Positions 36,367 through 36,550 of a stretch of 36,550 nt of DNA are shown one piece after another. Source of the DNA: an uncultured Pelagibacteraceae bacterium (lineage in GTDB: Bacteria; Pseudomonadota; Alphaproteobacteria; Pelagibacterales; Pelagibacteraceae). The notes beneath the pieces were generated by a model that saw only the letters and a program-made list of their open reading frames with translations, was not told the origin of the DNA and made no database searches. Both the position numbers and the translations under genes were made by a program. The DNA lies in the NCBI GenBank assembly GCA_902592325.1, contig CACJEC010000006.1, positions 1 through 36,550 of the forward strand, given 5' to 3'. Numbering within the stretch: the stretch's first letter is position 1; every line of letters starts with the position of its first letter.

Positions 36367-36550
36367 AGAAATTATATATAGGAAATTTTTCTTATTTTTT
36401 CTTAAATAAAAATAGTTATTTTTTTCTATAATCTGCCCACTGGTTTTAAGTCTTTTAATTCTATTATTCACTATAACGTTACAATTATATTTTTTAAGGT
36501 AATGATTAATATTAATTTCAGTATTTTTTTTACTTTTTAAATCTATGATT
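36337..36550 (-). CDS. Unidentified gene, C-terminal end (partial)
   Basis: On the - strand a frame is open from base 36549 to TGA at 36337-36339, giving 70 codons with no stop in a very A+T-rich stretch. The residues include INHYLKKYNCNVIVNNRIKR, 'LKTSGQIIEKNNYFYL' and a hydrophobic end 'FLYIISLVFSFMEKI'. The base use looks coding. It resembles no family I can name; the hydrophobic tail would fit a membrane-associated surface-glycan protein. It overlaps the end of the glycosyltransferase gene by 30 bases. The start lies beyond the window. Confidence 0.5.
   Translation of the reverse strand, partial: IIDLKSKKNTEININHYLKKYNCNVIVNNRIKRLKTSGQIIEKNNYFYLRKNKKNFLYIISLVFSFMEKI

Noticed and set aside
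1..36550. CRISPR arrays, insertion sequences, toxin-antitoxin pairs, phage genes
   Set aside because: No spaced direct repeats, transposase motifs or terminal inverted repeats were found by eye; the small proteins present do not match toxin or antitoxin families I know.

Overview
The window looks like a piece of a SAR11 (Pelagibacterales, 'Candidatus Pelagibacter'-like) alphaproteobacterial chromosome. The evidence is very high A+T, almost no intergenic space with many overlapping start and stop codons, lysine/asparagine/isoleucine-rich proteins, alphaproteobacterial gene order (pal-cpoB-tilS-ftsH-folP-glmM; rluD-rpoH; xseB-ispA-dxs), and a circularly permuted two-piece tmRNA gene of the alphaproteobacterial kind. 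Lineage assignment is inference; no search was run.

Layout. 1-2120: tail of a probable 5-formyltetrahydrofolate cyclo-ligase, a YmdB-type phosphodiesterase, YebC and a phage-type RuvC-like resolvase. 2172-7089: Tol-Pal envelope system (tolQ, tolR, tolA-like, tolB, pal, cpoB) with a strong terminator between pal and cpoB. 7052-14518: tilS, ftsH, folP, glmM, thiD and purA, nearly gapless on the + strand. 14515-18978 (- strand): rpoH, rluD, an ABC-2 exporter pair and the Sua5/TsaC t6A enzyme, with a + strand tRNA-Arg(UCG) between. 18999-22016: xseB, ispA, dxs. 22025-24777: aroC (-), pdxH (+), ispB (-). 24889-31303: S49 peptidase, glyQ, a frameshifted glyS and ppdK.

31304-36550 changes character. 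A beta-propeller protein with a Rossmann-like N-terminal domain lies next to the permuted ssrA gene. Beyond ssrA come gmhA-like and gmhB-like heptose genes, an unrecognised 107-residue protein overlapping a radical SAM gene, a family 2 glycosyltransferase and the end of another unknown gene. This reads as the edge of a cell-surface/accessory region with a tmRNA gene at its border.

How the genes work together: Tol-Pal/CpoB maintains the outer membrane during division. GlmM supplies peptidoglycan/LPS precursors. Dxs, IspA and IspB form an isoprenoid-to-quinone route. TilS, Sua5, tRNA-Arg, GlyQS, RluD and tmRNA serve translation. RpoH and FtsH are the classical heat-shock regulator/protease pair. 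Points most worth checking are the one-base frameshift in glyS, the RuvC-like gene at a ruvCAB-type locus without ruvA/ruvB, the small-protein/radical-SAM pair, and the propeller fusion.
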